Below, one piece after another: positions 26,442-35,810 of a stretch of DNA of 64,000 nt (its first letter is position 1; each line of letters begins with the position of its first letter). The DNA is from DATFXM01 sp035315885 (GTDB lineage Bacteria > Acidobacteriota > Blastocatellia > UBA7656). The notes below the pieces were generated by a model. That model was given only the letters and a program-made list of their open reading frames with translations. It ran no database searches and had not been told where the DNA came from. Position numbers and translations under genes: made by a program. The stretch is taken from contig DATFXM010000174.1 in the NCBI GenBank assembly GCA_035315885.1, positions 116,719 to 180,718 of the forward strand, in the 5' to 3' direction.

Positions 26442-27374
26442 CTACTGCCACGCCATTGTTGCGAGGCCTGCGGCTCCGGCAATCTGCTCGAAGGTGATCG
26501 CTTCGCCGGTCAGATCCAGACCGAATTGGGTGGTGTCGACCATTCCTGGTTCCGACTCGAGCGCATCGGACACCGCCCGGTACGCTTCCCCGCTGTCGAA
26601 ACCTCCAAGCACCAGCATTCTTGAAATCGTTGCGCCCAAACCCTTGTTCAATCGGTCGCGGTAGTACAGCGCAAGGCGGTGCAACTCGTCGCCGCGGGCT
26701 TGCGGCTCACACACAAACGTTCGCACCAGAATTGGCTCCCCATTGCGCGAGATCAACGCGGTAAAGCCGTGCCGGTTTGCTGAGACAAGCATCTTGTCGC
26801 CGGCGGTGTCGTCCCAGCTAAGCCACTGTGCTTCGCCGATGTGTCTACCGAGCAACAAACCCGCCTTCCAACCGATGCTCTCAAACACCGACTCGTATTG
26901 CGAAATAACCTCGTCGCGCGACGTAGTCACCAGATAGCGTTCGGAAACTCCCGCAGGACTGATCCGCTGACGCGCGATACGCAACTGCGAAGGCGGTACT
27001 GCGAGCACGCGTTCAATTTTCCATTCGATGACTTCGTTCAGCTCCGAGCGCCCCGATGGTTTGCTTTCGAGCGACACCACCAGCGTTCGGACCGCTGAGT
27101 CGGGCAACGCCACCGACCAATTCTTCTTGTTTGCGAGCGCTGCAGCCTCCGCAGTGCGCTTTACTATGTCCGCGAGCTGCGCCGCATCGGCGATGTTCGG
27201 CTTATCGAAGTCCGGAGAAACCAGGCCCAGAGGGAGTTGAGTCGCCGCACTCGTCGCCAGCAAGAACTGGCGGCGTCCCCGGCGCATGTCGACAACCGCA
27301 AAGTTGTCATCGGCAAATCCAGCGGCGGTGGTCGGCACAGGGGCGGCTAAGAAGTATTTGGAGAGGGCGGACAT
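26442..27374 (-). CDS. PilM-like pilus/secretion assembly protein
   Basis: A 310-residue soluble protein with the actin-like (ribonuclease-H fold) layout of PilM/GspL cytoplasmic domains: an early FAVVDMRRG strand, LPDSAVRTLVV, NEVIEWKIERVL and a late MLVLGGFDSG loop. PilM normally links the cytoplasmic face to PilN/O/P. Those partners are not in this operon, and the protein is somewhat shorter than PilM. Its start overlaps the stop of the upstream pseudopilin gene by one base, so it is translationally coupled. It is the last gene of the operon. Confidence 0.65.
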   Translation of the reverse strand: MSALSKYFLAAPVPTTAAGFADDNFAVVDMRRGRRQFLLATSAATQLPLGLVSPDFDKPNIADAAQLADIVKRTAEAAALANKKNWSVALPDSAVRTLVVSLESKPSGRSELNEVIEWKIERVLAVPPSQLRIARQRISPAGVSERYLVTTSRDEVISQYESVFESIGWKAGLLLGRHIGEAQWLSWDDTAGDKMLVSANRHGFTALISRNGEPILVRTFVCEPQARGDELHRLALYYRDRLNKGLGATISRMLVLGGFDSGEAYRAVSDALESEPGMVDTTQFGLDLTGEAITFEQIAGAAGLATMAWQ

Positions 27375-27856
27375 TAGTAGTCTTTGTAGGCCACTCCTTC
27401 GCTGTCGGATCCCGCGGCATTGCTGTGGATGTCGATGATTCCCTCGCCCCCTTCGCGAGAGATCGTATCCTCGCCCATGTCGGTCACCCAGTCTTTTTCG
27501 GTGGTGATTGGATCGGCCGGAACGTCGTGAATGTAGCCGGCGGTCACCAGATCATCGAGCGTCGCGGGCAATTTTTCGCGATCGGCCGCGTACTGATCAA
27601 GACACTTGCGCAGCTCCCTGAGGTCCTGTTTGAGCACTGATTCTCGGGCCTTTTGCTGAAGCGTGTGATAAGACGTTACCCCGATCGCGGCCAGTATCAC
27701 GATGATCGTCATAACCATCACGAGCTCGAGAAGTGTGAATCCACGCTGGCGACGACCCGTGCAGCGAGAGCCGGACATCCACAGACCACGGCAGGCGTCG
27801 ATCTCACAAACCGGCGGCTCTGGATGGGTCTTCGAAGGTTGAATCCTGCGTCTCAT
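27374..27856 (-). CDS. type II secretion/type IV pilus pseudopilin
   Basis: A 160-residue prepilin. A long basic leader of about 38 residues ends at the prepilin peptidase site RG/FTLLE, followed by the N-terminal hydrophobic helix and a C-terminal domain with the LKQDLRELRKCLDQY helix and DPITTEKDW calcium-loop-like pattern of GspG-type major pseudopilins. A shorter leader from a later start (for example the ATG at codon 27) is possible. It sits between another pseudopilin and the PilM-like gene with 12-nt and 1-nt junctions. Confidence 0.85.
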   Translation of the reverse strand: MRRRIQPSKTHPEPPVCEIDACRGLWMSGSRCTGRRQRGFTLLELVMVMTIIVILAAIGVTSYHTLQQKARESVLKQDLRELRKCLDQYAADREKLPATLDDLVTAGYIHDVPADPITTEKDWVTDMGEDTISREGGEGIIDIHSNAAGSDSEGVAYKDY

Positions 27857-27868
27857 GGTTAAAGGGTT

Positions 27869-28501
27869 CTACCAGTCTCGGTACTTGGTCCCGTTGAGCG
27901 CCTCGCCGGTGCTCTTCGAATAGACATCCCAGACGTCTTCGCCTCCCCACGAGGTGGCATTAGCCTCGTCTTTGAAAGCTCTCAACGCCCAGTCGGCTTT
28001 ACCGGTCATCGGATCGATCGGGACCTTGCGAAGAAATCGGACCTTCGTACCGGTTGTCCCGACAACGTTGGCCGGAATAAAGCCCTCCTCCAAAATTTTC
28101 AGGTCTTTCGGAAAACCACTCTGAGTCTTGTACTCGATCGGAATGGAGGCACCCAGAGAGTCGTCGTTGTACTTCTTGTAGCGGTCGAGCGCAGACCGGA
28201 TTTGTCGAAGCGCCACGCGCAACTCCGCTTCCCGTTCGCGTTTCACGGTGTTGCGAACCATCGGCACAGCCGCCGCAGTCAAAACCGACAAAATGGTTAT
28301 TACGATTATCAGCTCCAGCAGCGTGAAGCCTGCCGCGTGGGTGAAAGCCGCGGCCCGGGACTCAGACTTACGTACCAGCGAGCCGCGCTGATTCCTTCCA
28401 GGCGCCGGCAGGCCACGTATGCTGCTTAGCCGGCGCTTGATTACCACTGCGAGCCCGTCTGGTCGACCCGAGGGACTGACTGCCTTCCTCGTCTGCATCA
28501 C
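27869..28501 (-). CDS. type II secretion/type IV pilus pseudopilin
   Basis: A 210-residue prepilin-like protein. The AG/FTLLELII cleavage site appears near residue 58 after an unusually long basic leader, so the real start may lie further in. The hydrophobic helix is followed by RQIRSALDRYKKY and the DPMTGKADW segment typical of the GspG/GspH group. Its GTG or ATG start overlaps the stop of the secretin gene (GTGATG), implying translational coupling. Confidence 0.85.
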   Translation of the reverse strand: MMQTRKAVSPSGRPDGLAVVIKRRLSSIRGLPAPGRNQRGSLVRKSESRAAAFTHAAGFTLLELIIVITILSVLTAAAVPMVRNTVKREREAELRVALRQIRSALDRYKKYNDDSLGASIPIEYKTQSGFPKDLKILEEGFIPANVVGTTGTKVRFLRKVPIDPMTGKADWALRAFKDEANATSWGGEDVWDVYSKSTGEALNGTKYRDW

Positions 28502-31143
28502 CTTATCTCAACTTGCGAGGACTGCAGTTTGACTCCCGCCATCTGCCCCGACGTAGTTTGGAATCCTACCTGTCCGTCAATAAGATTCAACCCGGTCTGA
28601 CCCTGGTTCTTTGTTGTGAACACGATCAGGCAGACCTGTCCCCGAGCTGCCACTCCTGGAGAGCCGTTGGGTCTGTCGAGTTGAATGCTGACAGTTCCGG
28701 CTTCAGCCTGGAACTGAAGTTCGGCCCGTGCCCCGGTGCTCATCAAGCCGGCATCGCGCACACCTTTCACTTCAAGGATGTTCGGATCGAAGCTCAGCCC
28801 GATTCGAGCCGAAGTCACCTCAACCGGACCATTCGCGAAGATTGCTACGTACAGGTCCTGGCCTTTGACAGCGATCGGCGAGGTCGGCCGCACATAAACC
28901 ATGATCGGTCCCGTTTGGGTTGCCTGTTGTCCGTGGGCAGCGGCAGCACCATTGTCATCGTCGTCATCGTCGTCGTCCAGCACGGCTTGCTTGGCTGGCT
29001 GATTTCCCTGAGCCCCCGGGCGCTCCGGCGGAGCACCCGGCCTTGAAACTGTCTTTCTGATAACGTCTGGTTTGTTACCCTGCGGCGCCACCGGCACCGG
29101 CTGCGTTACGACTCCGGGAGTTTCGCGCACCGTCACCTGTTGTTGCGGCGGAGCCGACACTGTTTGAGGTTTCGCGGCTTCAGGCTGGCTTGGACCGGCG
29201 CTGGCGACAGGGGTTTGGCCTTGCTCATCTACCTTCTCAGCCAGATAAAGGATCTGTTCAAGTTTGAGTTGATTGCTCGAAGACTGGAAATCGCCCGCAG
29301 CCTTTGCGAGGTGATCCTCTTCCTTTATATCGGCCCTGCGCAGAATATGGGGAGTCACCGTGATCACCACGTCGCTCTGGGTGTTCTTGGTTTGCGGCGT
29401 GGCGAAAAAGCGTCCGAGTATCGGAACTAGGCCGACAAACGGAATTCCCTTCACCCCTTTGGACTCGATCGTATTGCTCACGCCTGCTATCAACGTTGGC
29501 TGTCCATCCCTGACCCTCGCGACCGACGCCAGGGTTCTCTGGTTGAATGTTGGCGTGAGGAGACCGGTGCTCGAGTCGACGGAAGTCGTGGAGATTTTCA
29601 TCTTCATCTGGACTTCGTCTTCGAAGACATTCGGAGTCACCTCGATATTCAAACCAACGTTCTCGTACTGGATCTGCGGAATGCCTCCAAGGAAGGCACC
29701 GCCTACGCCTGCGGTGAGCGAGCCTGAAGAAAGGCCGGCCTGCTGGTTCGCGCGGTCTTGGGCGGATACGTTGACGCCGGTGAACGTTGGAAGCGACGCG
29801 GTTTGAATAGGCACTCGCTGACCGATGTTGACCGTGTTCTGCTCATTGTCGAGGACGTGGATCTGTGTAGATGCAAGTAGTCTTGCTCTGCCTTTGTCCT
29901 GGAAGAAGCTGACCGCGCTTTGAGGTATGCCGAGAGCGAATCCGAGAGAAGTAACGCCGGCCAGCGAACCGATAATTGTGTGCGATCGGGCCGCATCATG
30001 CAGGAACGCATTCTGTCCAAGGCCGCCAATATTTCCGAGTGTCACTGCCGACGCGCCCTGCTGCACCTGGTCCGCCGTGAGGAACTGATTGCCGATCTGG
30101 AGAATGTCCTGGCGCGATACCTCAAAGATGTTGACATCTACGAGCACCTCGGCCTTGCTCTTATCGAGAGTGTTGATCATCTGCTCGACCAGTTCGAGGT
30201 TTGCAGGAGTTTCGCGAACTACGATCGCGTTGAGCTGTTTGATCGGTGTGACGTTCTTCACCTGCGGAAGCGTCTGACTTATTGCCGTCCTCATCTCGTT
30301 GGCGTCGGAGTTCTTGATGTAGAACGTCCTCACCGCGTAGGGCTCGTACTTCTGTCTGGACTGCAGGTTGTCGGCGGCAATCACGATTGTTCGAGCATCG
30401 AGTTGCGCGTACATCAATCCGTGCGTCTTGAGAATCATTTCAAGCGCGTGCGGATAAGTGACGTCGTGCAGTTCGACCGAGGTACGCTGGGACTTCAGTT
30501 GATTCACCACCTGCGCATCGAACAGCACGTTCAGCTTGATTTGACTGGCGAGCTGAGTAATCGCGAGTCCGAGATTTGTGTCTGGATAAATAACATCGGT
30601 CGCGCCGAACTTCTTACCCGGAATTCCGGGCACGGCGACTCGAGTCGGGTTGTAGAGGGCTTGAACGTAATTGGCTCTTTCCTGAGCGGTCTGTGCGCGC
30701 TCTTCCGGTTTGAGCTTTGGACCCGCGGGATCGCCGGGCTGGGGCAGGTCCTTAACCGGGAGTCCCTGCTTCTCGAGCATGTGCCGCATCTTTATAAGTG
30801 CGAGGTCATTGCCCGGATCAAACGAGAAGGCCTGGCGGTAGGCGGTGTAGGCGGCGGCGTAGTCTTTCTTCTCGGCTAGGCTGTCTCCGCGCTCAACCAG
30901 CATGAGTGCCGCCTGAACCAGCGCGCGGTTGAGGTGTAGCTGGTACTCGACATTCGACGGGCTCGACGCCACTGCCAATGCGAACTTCTCCGCCGCCTTG
31001 TCCCACTGGCGATTCGCTTCAAACTTCATGCCTTCATTGAAGTATTTTTTTCCATCGGCGGCCAGTGAGGCTACGGGAGCAGCCAGCGTGATCGCAACAG
31101 CAAGCGCTATTGCGCGACAAAATCCGTATCGCCTTCGAACCAT
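28498..31143 (-). CDS. secretin (GspD/PilQ-like) with TPR N-terminus and C-terminal cohesin domain
   Basis: An outer-membrane secretin of about 881 residues forming the exit pore of the secretion or pilus machine. After a signal peptide it has a TPR-like region (about 30-110), N-type domains with AITQLASQIKLNVLFD and TFYIKNSDANEM, and the secretin core (about 370-610) with VPIQTASLP, ARVRDGQPTLIAG and VPILGRFF. A linker carries an Asp run (DDDDDDDD-like). The last 130 residues look like a cohesin/dockerin-type beta module (from about 750). ATG 31143 is preferred over an in-frame start 16 codons upstream because a GCGAGGTG site precedes it. Confidence 0.9.
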   Translation of the reverse strand: MVRRRYGFCRAIALAVAITLAAPVASLAADGKKYFNEGMKFEANRQWDKAAEKFALAVASSPSNVEYQLHLNRALVQAALMLVERGDSLAEKKDYAAAYTAYRQAFSFDPGNDLALIKMRHMLEKQGLPVKDLPQPGDPAGPKLKPEERAQTAQERANYVQALYNPTRVAVPGIPGKKFGATDVIYPDTNLGLAITQLASQIKLNVLFDAQVVNQLKSQRTSVELHDVTYPHALEMILKTHGLMYAQLDARTIVIAADNLQSRQKYEPYAVRTFYIKNSDANEMRTAISQTLPQVKNVTPIKQLNAIVVRETPANLELVEQMINTLDKSKAEVLVDVNIFEVSRQDILQIGNQFLTADQVQQGASAVTLGNIGGLGQNAFLHDAARSHTIIGSLAGVTSLGFALGIPQSAVSFFQDKGRARLLASTQIHVLDNEQNTVNIGQRVPIQTASLPTFTGVNVSAQDRANQQAGLSSGSLTAGVGGAFLGGIPQIQYENVGLNIEVTPNVFEDEVQMKMKISTTSVDSSTGLLTPTFNQRTLASVARVRDGQPTLIAGVSNTIESKGVKGIPFVGLVPILGRFFATPQTKNTQSDVVITVTPHILRRADIKEEDHLAKAAGDFQSSSNQLKLEQILYLAEKVDEQGQTPVASAGPSQPEAAKPQTVSAPPQQQVTVRETPGVVTQPVPVAPQGNKPDVIRKTVSRPGAPPERPGAQGNQPAKQAVLDDDDDDDDNGAAAAHGQQATQTGPIMVYVRPTSPIAVKGQDLYVAIFANGPVEVTSARIGLSFDPNILEVKGVRDAGLMSTGARAELQFQAEAGTVSIQLDRPNGSPGVAARGQVCLIVFTTKNQGQTGLNLIDGQVGFQTTSGQMAGVKLQSSQVEIR

Positions 31144-31314
31144 GGCAGTACACCTCGCCTTTTTGATTCTTCTTCTGAACGGGAGCGTCAATCTCGCTTA
31201 ATTACGCCGGTAGCTCGCGGCAAACCCACCGGCTAATGAGATTGTCTTGCCGAGTTAAACTACTCTAGCACGCCGCGGTTTCAAAATAAAACAATCGCCG
31301 CAACCAAAAAACAA

Positions 31315-32997
31315 CTATTCCACGAACGTCACGCGGTTGATCTCGTGCAGCGTCGTACCCCCCGCGAACACCTTGGCCAGAGCCGATTCGCGCAGCGACG
31401 TGAGACCCTCCGCACGGGCCGCACGCCGGACCTCCGAGCCCGGCCTTCGCTCGAGAATGATCTCTCGAATATGGTCCGTGACGTCGAGCAGCTCGTGTAT
31501 CGCGGTCCGACCGCGATAACCGGTGAAGTTACAAACTTCACAACCAACCGAACTGTAAAAGACGTGTCCCCTGTACTTGTCGGGATCCAGACCCGACTCA
31601 CCCAACTCCTGATCGGTTGGCGACTGCTTGCGATTGCAATGCGTGCACAGTACTCGAACGAGTCGCTGAGCCAGAACGCAGTTCAGCGACGATACAAAGT
31701 TGTACGGCTCCACTCCCATGTTTAAGAACCGGCCGATGACATCGATCACATTGTTCGCGTGCACGGTTGTGAAGACCAAGTGCCCGGTCAGCGCCGACTG
31801 AATCGCAATCTGCGCGGTCTCGGAGTCGCGGATTTCGCCGACCATTATCTTGTCCGGATCGTGACGCAAAATGCTTCTCAACCCGCGAGCAAATGTCAGT
31901 CCCTTTTTCTCGTTCACCGGAATCTGCGTAATGCCCTGGAGCTGATACTCGACCGGGTCCTCGATCGTGATTATCTTGTCCTCTTCGTTCTTTATTTCAT
32001 TAAGCGCAGCATACAGCGTTGTAGTCTTACCGGAACCCGTAGGCCCGGTCACCAACACCATCCCGTAAGGCTCGGCAATGAATTTCCGGAACTTCTTCAG
32101 GTCCTGCGGCGCGAATCCGACAACGTCCAGATTCAATTCTCGAAAGGACTCGTTGATTTGTTCCTTGTCGAGAATACGAATGACTACGTTCTCGCCGTGA
32201 ATCGCCGGCATGATCGACACGCGGAAATCGATCTTTCGGCCGCGAATCATTATTCTGAATCTTCCGTCCTGCGGTACGCGGCGCTCGGCAATGTCCAGCT
32301 CAGACATGACCTTGATGCGCTGAACGATGGTCTGGTGATGGGCGATGTCTATCGGGTCTGCCGCGCGATAGAGCGCGCCGTCAATTCGGTATTTGACCAC
32401 CACGTCCGAGTCGCGCGTTTCTATGTGAATATCAGAAGCTCGCCGTTCGAGCGCATTCAGCACTACGGTGTAAACGAGTTTGATGATCGGCGACATTTCA
32501 TCGGCGCCGGTGAGGCGTTCGAGGTCGAGGACTTCTTCGCCCTGCTCGGTCTCTCGCACCAGCGCCATGCGGTCCGTCCTGAAACCGGCCGTAGCGTCCT
32601 GCAAAATTCTGGCGGCGGTGTCTCCGCGTTTCAGCGCTTCTTCAACTGCAGTCTGAGTGGCAACCGCCGGCCTGAGTCTGAGATGAAGCTGCGCTTCGAT
32701 CTCGTCGATCACTTCGAGGTTGGTCGGATCAGCCATCGCTACGTACAGAATGTCGTCCTGGCGGTTCATCGGCACGAAGCTGTGCCGGACCATCAACTCC
32801 ACGGGCAGTTCGTGTATCAGGTTGTAGGCCGGCTCCTCGGTCTTCAGATCTATAAACCGCAAGCGGTATCGCCGGGCCTTTTCGCGCGCGGCTCGCTCTT
32901 CCTGATCCATTTCGGACGGCGTGCGAGCCCCATCTTTCGGGACCACGACCGCACCAGCCTTCGAGGTCGCGTCTTGTTCCAATCGTTCTGCCATCAT
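31315..32997 (-). CDS. GspE/PilB-type secretion ATPase
   Basis: The 560-residue hexameric ATPase drives pseudopilus assembly at the inner membrane. An N-terminal MshEN/GspE domain (about 45-150) is followed by the catalytic domain with Walker A GPTGSGKTTT, the Asp box IITIEDPVEYQ, Walker B IMVGEIRD and the His box LTGHLVFTTVHAN. The metal-binding CxxC pairs CTHC and CEVC lie near the C-terminus. Either of two tandem ATG codons may start it. It is flanked by the GspF gene upstream (79-nt gap) and the secretin gene downstream. Confidence 0.95.
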   Translation of the reverse strand: MMAERLEQDATSKAGAVVVPKDGARTPSEMDQEERAAREKARRYRLRFIDLKTEEPAYNLIHELPVELMVRHSFVPMNRQDDILYVAMADPTNLEVIDEIEAQLHLRLRPAVATQTAVEEALKRGDTAARILQDATAGFRTDRMALVRETEQGEEVLDLERLTGADEMSPIIKLVYTVVLNALERRASDIHIETRDSDVVVKYRIDGALYRAADPIDIAHHQTIVQRIKVMSELDIAERRVPQDGRFRIMIRGRKIDFRVSIMPAIHGENVVIRILDKEQINESFRELNLDVVGFAPQDLKKFRKFIAEPYGMVLVTGPTGSGKTTTLYAALNEIKNEEDKIITIEDPVEYQLQGITQIPVNEKKGLTFARGLRSILRHDPDKIMVGEIRDSETAQIAIQSALTGHLVFTTVHANNVIDVIGRFLNMGVEPYNFVSSLNCVLAQRLVRVLCTHCNRKQSPTDQELGESGLDPDKYRGHVFYSSVGCEVCNFTGYRGRTAIHELLDVTDHIREIILERRPGSEVRRAARAEGLTSLRESALAKVFAGGTTLHEINRVTFVE

Positions 32998-33076
32998 CTA
33001 TCCTTGCTATTCTCGGTTATCCTTGCATCGATTCTGACGTTGCGGCGTGTTCTGCCGCTGAACTGGGGCTTCGGGT

Positions 33077-34327
33077 CTACTGGCTTACACCGCCGCCGCC
33101 GCCACCCGCGCCCATGTTCCCGATCATATAGAACAACGGCAGGTACATTGCCAACAGAATCGTCATAACCAGACTGCCCATGAAGATCAGGATGAACGGC
33201 TCAATAAATGTAGTGATCGTGTTGAGCCGAACGTCAATCTCGGAATCGTAGAAGTTCGCGACTTCGTCAAGCATCTCGCGCAAAGCGCCCGATCTTTCGC
33301 CCACGCCGATCATGTCGAGGGCGAGCTCCGAGATCCAACCGCTCGCTTCGAGGCTTTCAGTAAACGGTCTTCCCTGTTGTATGCCGGTCAACACGCCGGC
33401 GCTTGCGCGACGCAGGGCGCGATTGGTTATCGATTCGCTTGCGATTTCAACCGACTCGGGCAGCGTTATTCCCCCGGCCAGCAGGGTCGCGAGGCTGCGA
33501 GTAAACTGGGCAGTGGTTATCTGGCGCACCGTCTCGCCTGCGATCGGCGCTTTCAGAATCCATTGATCTATGGTCAGCCTGCCCTGCGGCGTACGTCTCC
33601 AAACAAGAAGGAAGATCAGCGTCCCGGCGACGGTGGGTATCAACCAGATCAGATTCGAGCTGATGAATTGCGCGGTACCTACTACTGCGATCGTAATCGC
33701 CGGCAGTTGCTGAGCTCCGACTCCTTCGTAGAGCTTCATGAACTGAGGTATCACGTAGATCGAAAGCACCATTACCAGAATGAACGATGCGGCTACCAGG
33801 ACTGCAGGATAGGCGAGCGCCTTCTTTATTTTTTGCCGCGCACCGGTAATCGTTTTTTGGTACGACACGTAGCGCAGAAGCACTTCGTCGAGCGAGCCGG
33901 ATCGTTCGCCTGCGAGGATCGACGCGATATAAATGCGCGGAAAGGCATCGCCTTGCGCAGCGAAGGCTTGCGACAGCGCCTGTCCGGCGCGGATTTTTTC
34001 TTCGACGCCTTCAAGCAGCAGGCGAAGGTGTTCGCTAGGCACACGCTTTCGCAGAATTCCGATGGCCTGGAGAATCGGGAGGCCCGCGCGCAGCAGCGCC
34101 GAAAGCTGCTGGTTGAAGAGAAGGAAGTCGTCGTTCTTTATTTTGCGAGCGCGGCTTTCGCCGCCGAACGCTTTGCGAACGCTTGCTGCTCCAGTGGCGT
34201 TTATCGCAAAGATGCGATAGCCGTCGCGCTCGAGTTTTGAGCGGAGGTCACGTTCTGCTGTAGCCTCGACGGTGCGAGTTATAACTTCGCCCGTGGGCGT
34301 GCCTAGCCGGCAAACGTATTCAGCCAT
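33077..34327 (-). CDS. GspF/PilC-type inner-membrane platform protein
   Basis: The 416-residue polytopic membrane protein anchors the ATPase and pseudopilus. It has an N-terminal soluble region and two T2SSF repeats (about 70-195 and 270-395), with QQLSALLRAGLPI and FTRSLATLLAGGITLPE marking the start of each, and three hydrophobic helices (about 168-190, 218-240 and 378-402). A short Gly-rich tail ends the protein. It is the first gene of the six-gene minus-strand secretion operon, so the promoter should lie in the repeat-bearing gap to its right. Confidence 0.95.
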   Translation of the reverse strand: MAEYVCRLGTPTGEVITRTVEATAERDLRSKLERDGYRIFAINATGAASVRKAFGGESRARKIKNDDFLLFNQQLSALLRAGLPILQAIGILRKRVPSEHLRLLLEGVEEKIRAGQALSQAFAAQGDAFPRIYIASILAGERSGSLDEVLLRYVSYQKTITGARQKIKKALAYPAVLVAASFILVMVLSIYVIPQFMKLYEGVGAQQLPAITIAVVGTAQFISSNLIWLIPTVAGTLIFLLVWRRTPQGRLTIDQWILKAPIAGETVRQITTAQFTRSLATLLAGGITLPESVEIASESITNRALRRASAGVLTGIQQGRPFTESLEASGWISELALDMIGVGERSGALREMLDEVANFYDSEIDVRLNTITTFIEPFILIFMGSLVMTILLAMYLPLFYMIGNMGAGGGGGGVSQ

Positions 34328-34423
34328 CGGTCTGACTTCACTTTTCGAGTTCGTTTATTGAACTACGGGTCGGGCAAGGGACATCTTACCATGAATGGCA
34401 GTCAGTGCCGAGTTTCACCTTCC

Positions 34424-34579
34424 AGTTCTGAGTCCTGAGGAGTCTCGCCTCTTAACGGGTCCAGTCTACTCAGAACTCAGTACTCAGAACTTCCTTTGCC
34501 CGCAGTTCTTCAACGCCGAACCTAGGACATTGGTTCAGAATTGATCCGCTCATCGCTCAGTACTAAGAACTCAGAATCG
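34424..34579. repeat. heptamer repeat island with facing arms (CTGAGTC/CTCAGAA)
   Basis: AGTTCTGAGTCCTGAGGAG at 34424-34442 faces CTACTCAGAACTCAGTACTC-type sequence at 34467-34490. A second reverse-type block lies at 34554-34575. It is the same unit family as near 17.9, 45.4 and 47.2 kb. Together with the flanks it makes up the 243-bp gap between psd and gspF, and it overlaps the 3' end of psd. Confidence 0.7.
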
Positions 34580-35188
34580 ACGGCGCGCAAGCGGAGTAAT
34601 GCCGCCAATCACTCGATCGCCTTTTTTCACGAGGACGTCGAAGCCATCAGGCACAAGTACGTCCATCCTTGAACTGAACTTCATCAACCCGATTCGTTCA
34701 CCCAGAGAAACGCTGTCGCCCTTCTTCTTCCACAACACCACTCGTCGAGCCAGAACGCCGGCGATTTGACGGACACCTATTTCGAATCCTGCGCCACGGA
34801 TTGTGATGATGTTCTGTTCGTTCTCGACCGACGCGATGTCTTTGGACGCGACGTGAAATGCACCGCGCTTGTAGACAACGTCGATGATTTCACCGGCCAT
34901 CGGCGAGCGGTTGATGTGAACGTCGAGGGGCGAAAGGAAAATCGAAATCTGAGTTGCAGAATCGGGTTGAGAGGGTTCGACTTTATCGGCGAACACTACG
35001 CGGCCATCGGCGGGCGAAACGATCAGCCCTTCACCGGTCGGGCACTGTCGAGCGGGGTCGCGAAAGAAGAATGCCATGAAGAGCGCGAGTGCCAGGCAGG
35101 CGCCGGCCGCAATCCACCAGCCGAAGATAGAAAAGACTACTGCAGGGATCAGAAATACGACGATGGACGGTATGCCTTCTTTTACCAC
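34571..35188 (-). CDS. psd: phosphatidylserine decarboxylase proenzyme, short type
   Basis: Membrane-bound enzyme making phosphatidylethanolamine. The 205 residues fit the short Psd type: one or two N-terminal hydrophobic helices (about 6-42), FFRDPARQCP, SPADGRVV, LSPLDVHINRSP and the region of autocatalytic cleavage near the C-terminus. That site reads KFSSRMD, where most family members have FGSR, so the Gly before the pyruvoyl-forming Ser is replaced by Ser. The start is GTG 35188 with no evident ribosome site. No pssA lies beside it. Confidence 0.88.
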   Translation of the reverse strand: MVKEGIPSIVVFLIPAVVFSIFGWWIAAGACLALALFMAFFFRDPARQCPTGEGLIVSPADGRVVFADKVEPSQPDSATQISIFLSPLDVHINRSPMAGEIIDVVYKRGAFHVASKDIASVENEQNIITIRGAGFEIGVRQIAGVLARRVVLWKKKGDSVSLGERIGLMKFSSRMDVLVPDGFDVLVKKGDRVIGGITPLARRRF

Positions 35189-35328
35189 GGGTTGACTCGG
35201 GGGTACGCGGATGAATCAGGTAGAGCGGTGTTGCACGGATACACTGAGAGCTTAGCCGAGTTCCTCGTCGGGCCACCCAGCGTCTTACGCTTTGCGTCGG
35301 GTTAAGTCTTCGGTTGTTCTGCTCTGAA

Positions 35329-35574
35329 TCAGCGTCCGGCGGCTTGTTCTTGTTCTCGGTATCGCCGCAGGATGATTTCCATCTCGTCTTTCAGATGAAG
35401 TTTTCTTTTCTTTAGGGTAGCCTCCTCCATCTGTTCTTGAGCGCTCGGGTAATGCAGCGCGGCCAGCTCGCCTAATCTCCGTTCGTATTCCCGGTGGGTA
35501 TTAAAAAGTTCTGCGTAATGCGAGTCCTTAACCAGAAGTTGCTGCTTGAGCGCTTCCGTTTCGACTACACCCAT
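35329..35574 (-). CDS. DUF465 (YdcH-like) coiled-coil protein
   Basis: An 81-residue small helical protein with alternating charged heptads, KDSHYAELFNTHREYERR, and the LKKRKLHLKDEMEIILRRY ending typical of DUF465/YdcH proteins. The role of the family is unknown. ATG 35574 is chosen because AAGGAGG lies 8 nt upstream; an upstream in-frame start would include that site. It is transcribed in the same direction as psd, 140 nt away. Confidence 0.85.
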   Translation of the reverse strand: MGVVETEALKQQLLVKDSHYAELFNTHREYERRLGELAALHYPSAQEQMEEATLKKRKLHLKDEMEIILRRYREQEQAAGR

Positions 35575-35665
35575 AGGATATCCCTCCTTTGGATTTTGAA
35601 AGAACAAACCCGAAATTCATGCCCATCCTACTCAAAAAGCCCCGCACGATGCAACATTCCTGAAG

Positions 35666-35810
35666 GCGCAGGGGCGAGGGGCGACGCGGAGACACCCAGA
35701 CGCGGCGACGCGGAGAGGAGTGACGCGGAGAGGGCGCGCAATGTTCGACATTACAGTCATTGGAATTTTCCGGGTCGCCCCTTCGCCCCTTCGCCTCCTC
35801 TCCTCCTCAT
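35666..35810. repeat. 9-nt-period repeat island with facing arms (GACGCGGAG / CTTCGCCCC)
   Basis: The left arm (35666-35732) carries GACGCGGAGA-type units at 9-10-nt spacing. The right arm (35774-35810) has CCCCTTCGCC and CTCCTCTCC units of the opposite sense. A 40-bp spacer separates them. The island ends at the stop codon of the MFS gene. Confidence 0.65.

Noticed and set aside
29920..30879. 319-codon plus-strand open frame opposite the secretin gene
   Set aside because: Same reason: antisense to a conserved gene, with no ribosome site or domain.
31759..33168. 469-codon plus-strand open frame opposite the GspE gene
   Set aside because: Entirely antisense to conserved ATPase sequence, with no recognisable motif. 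It is a shadow frame in high-GC DNA.
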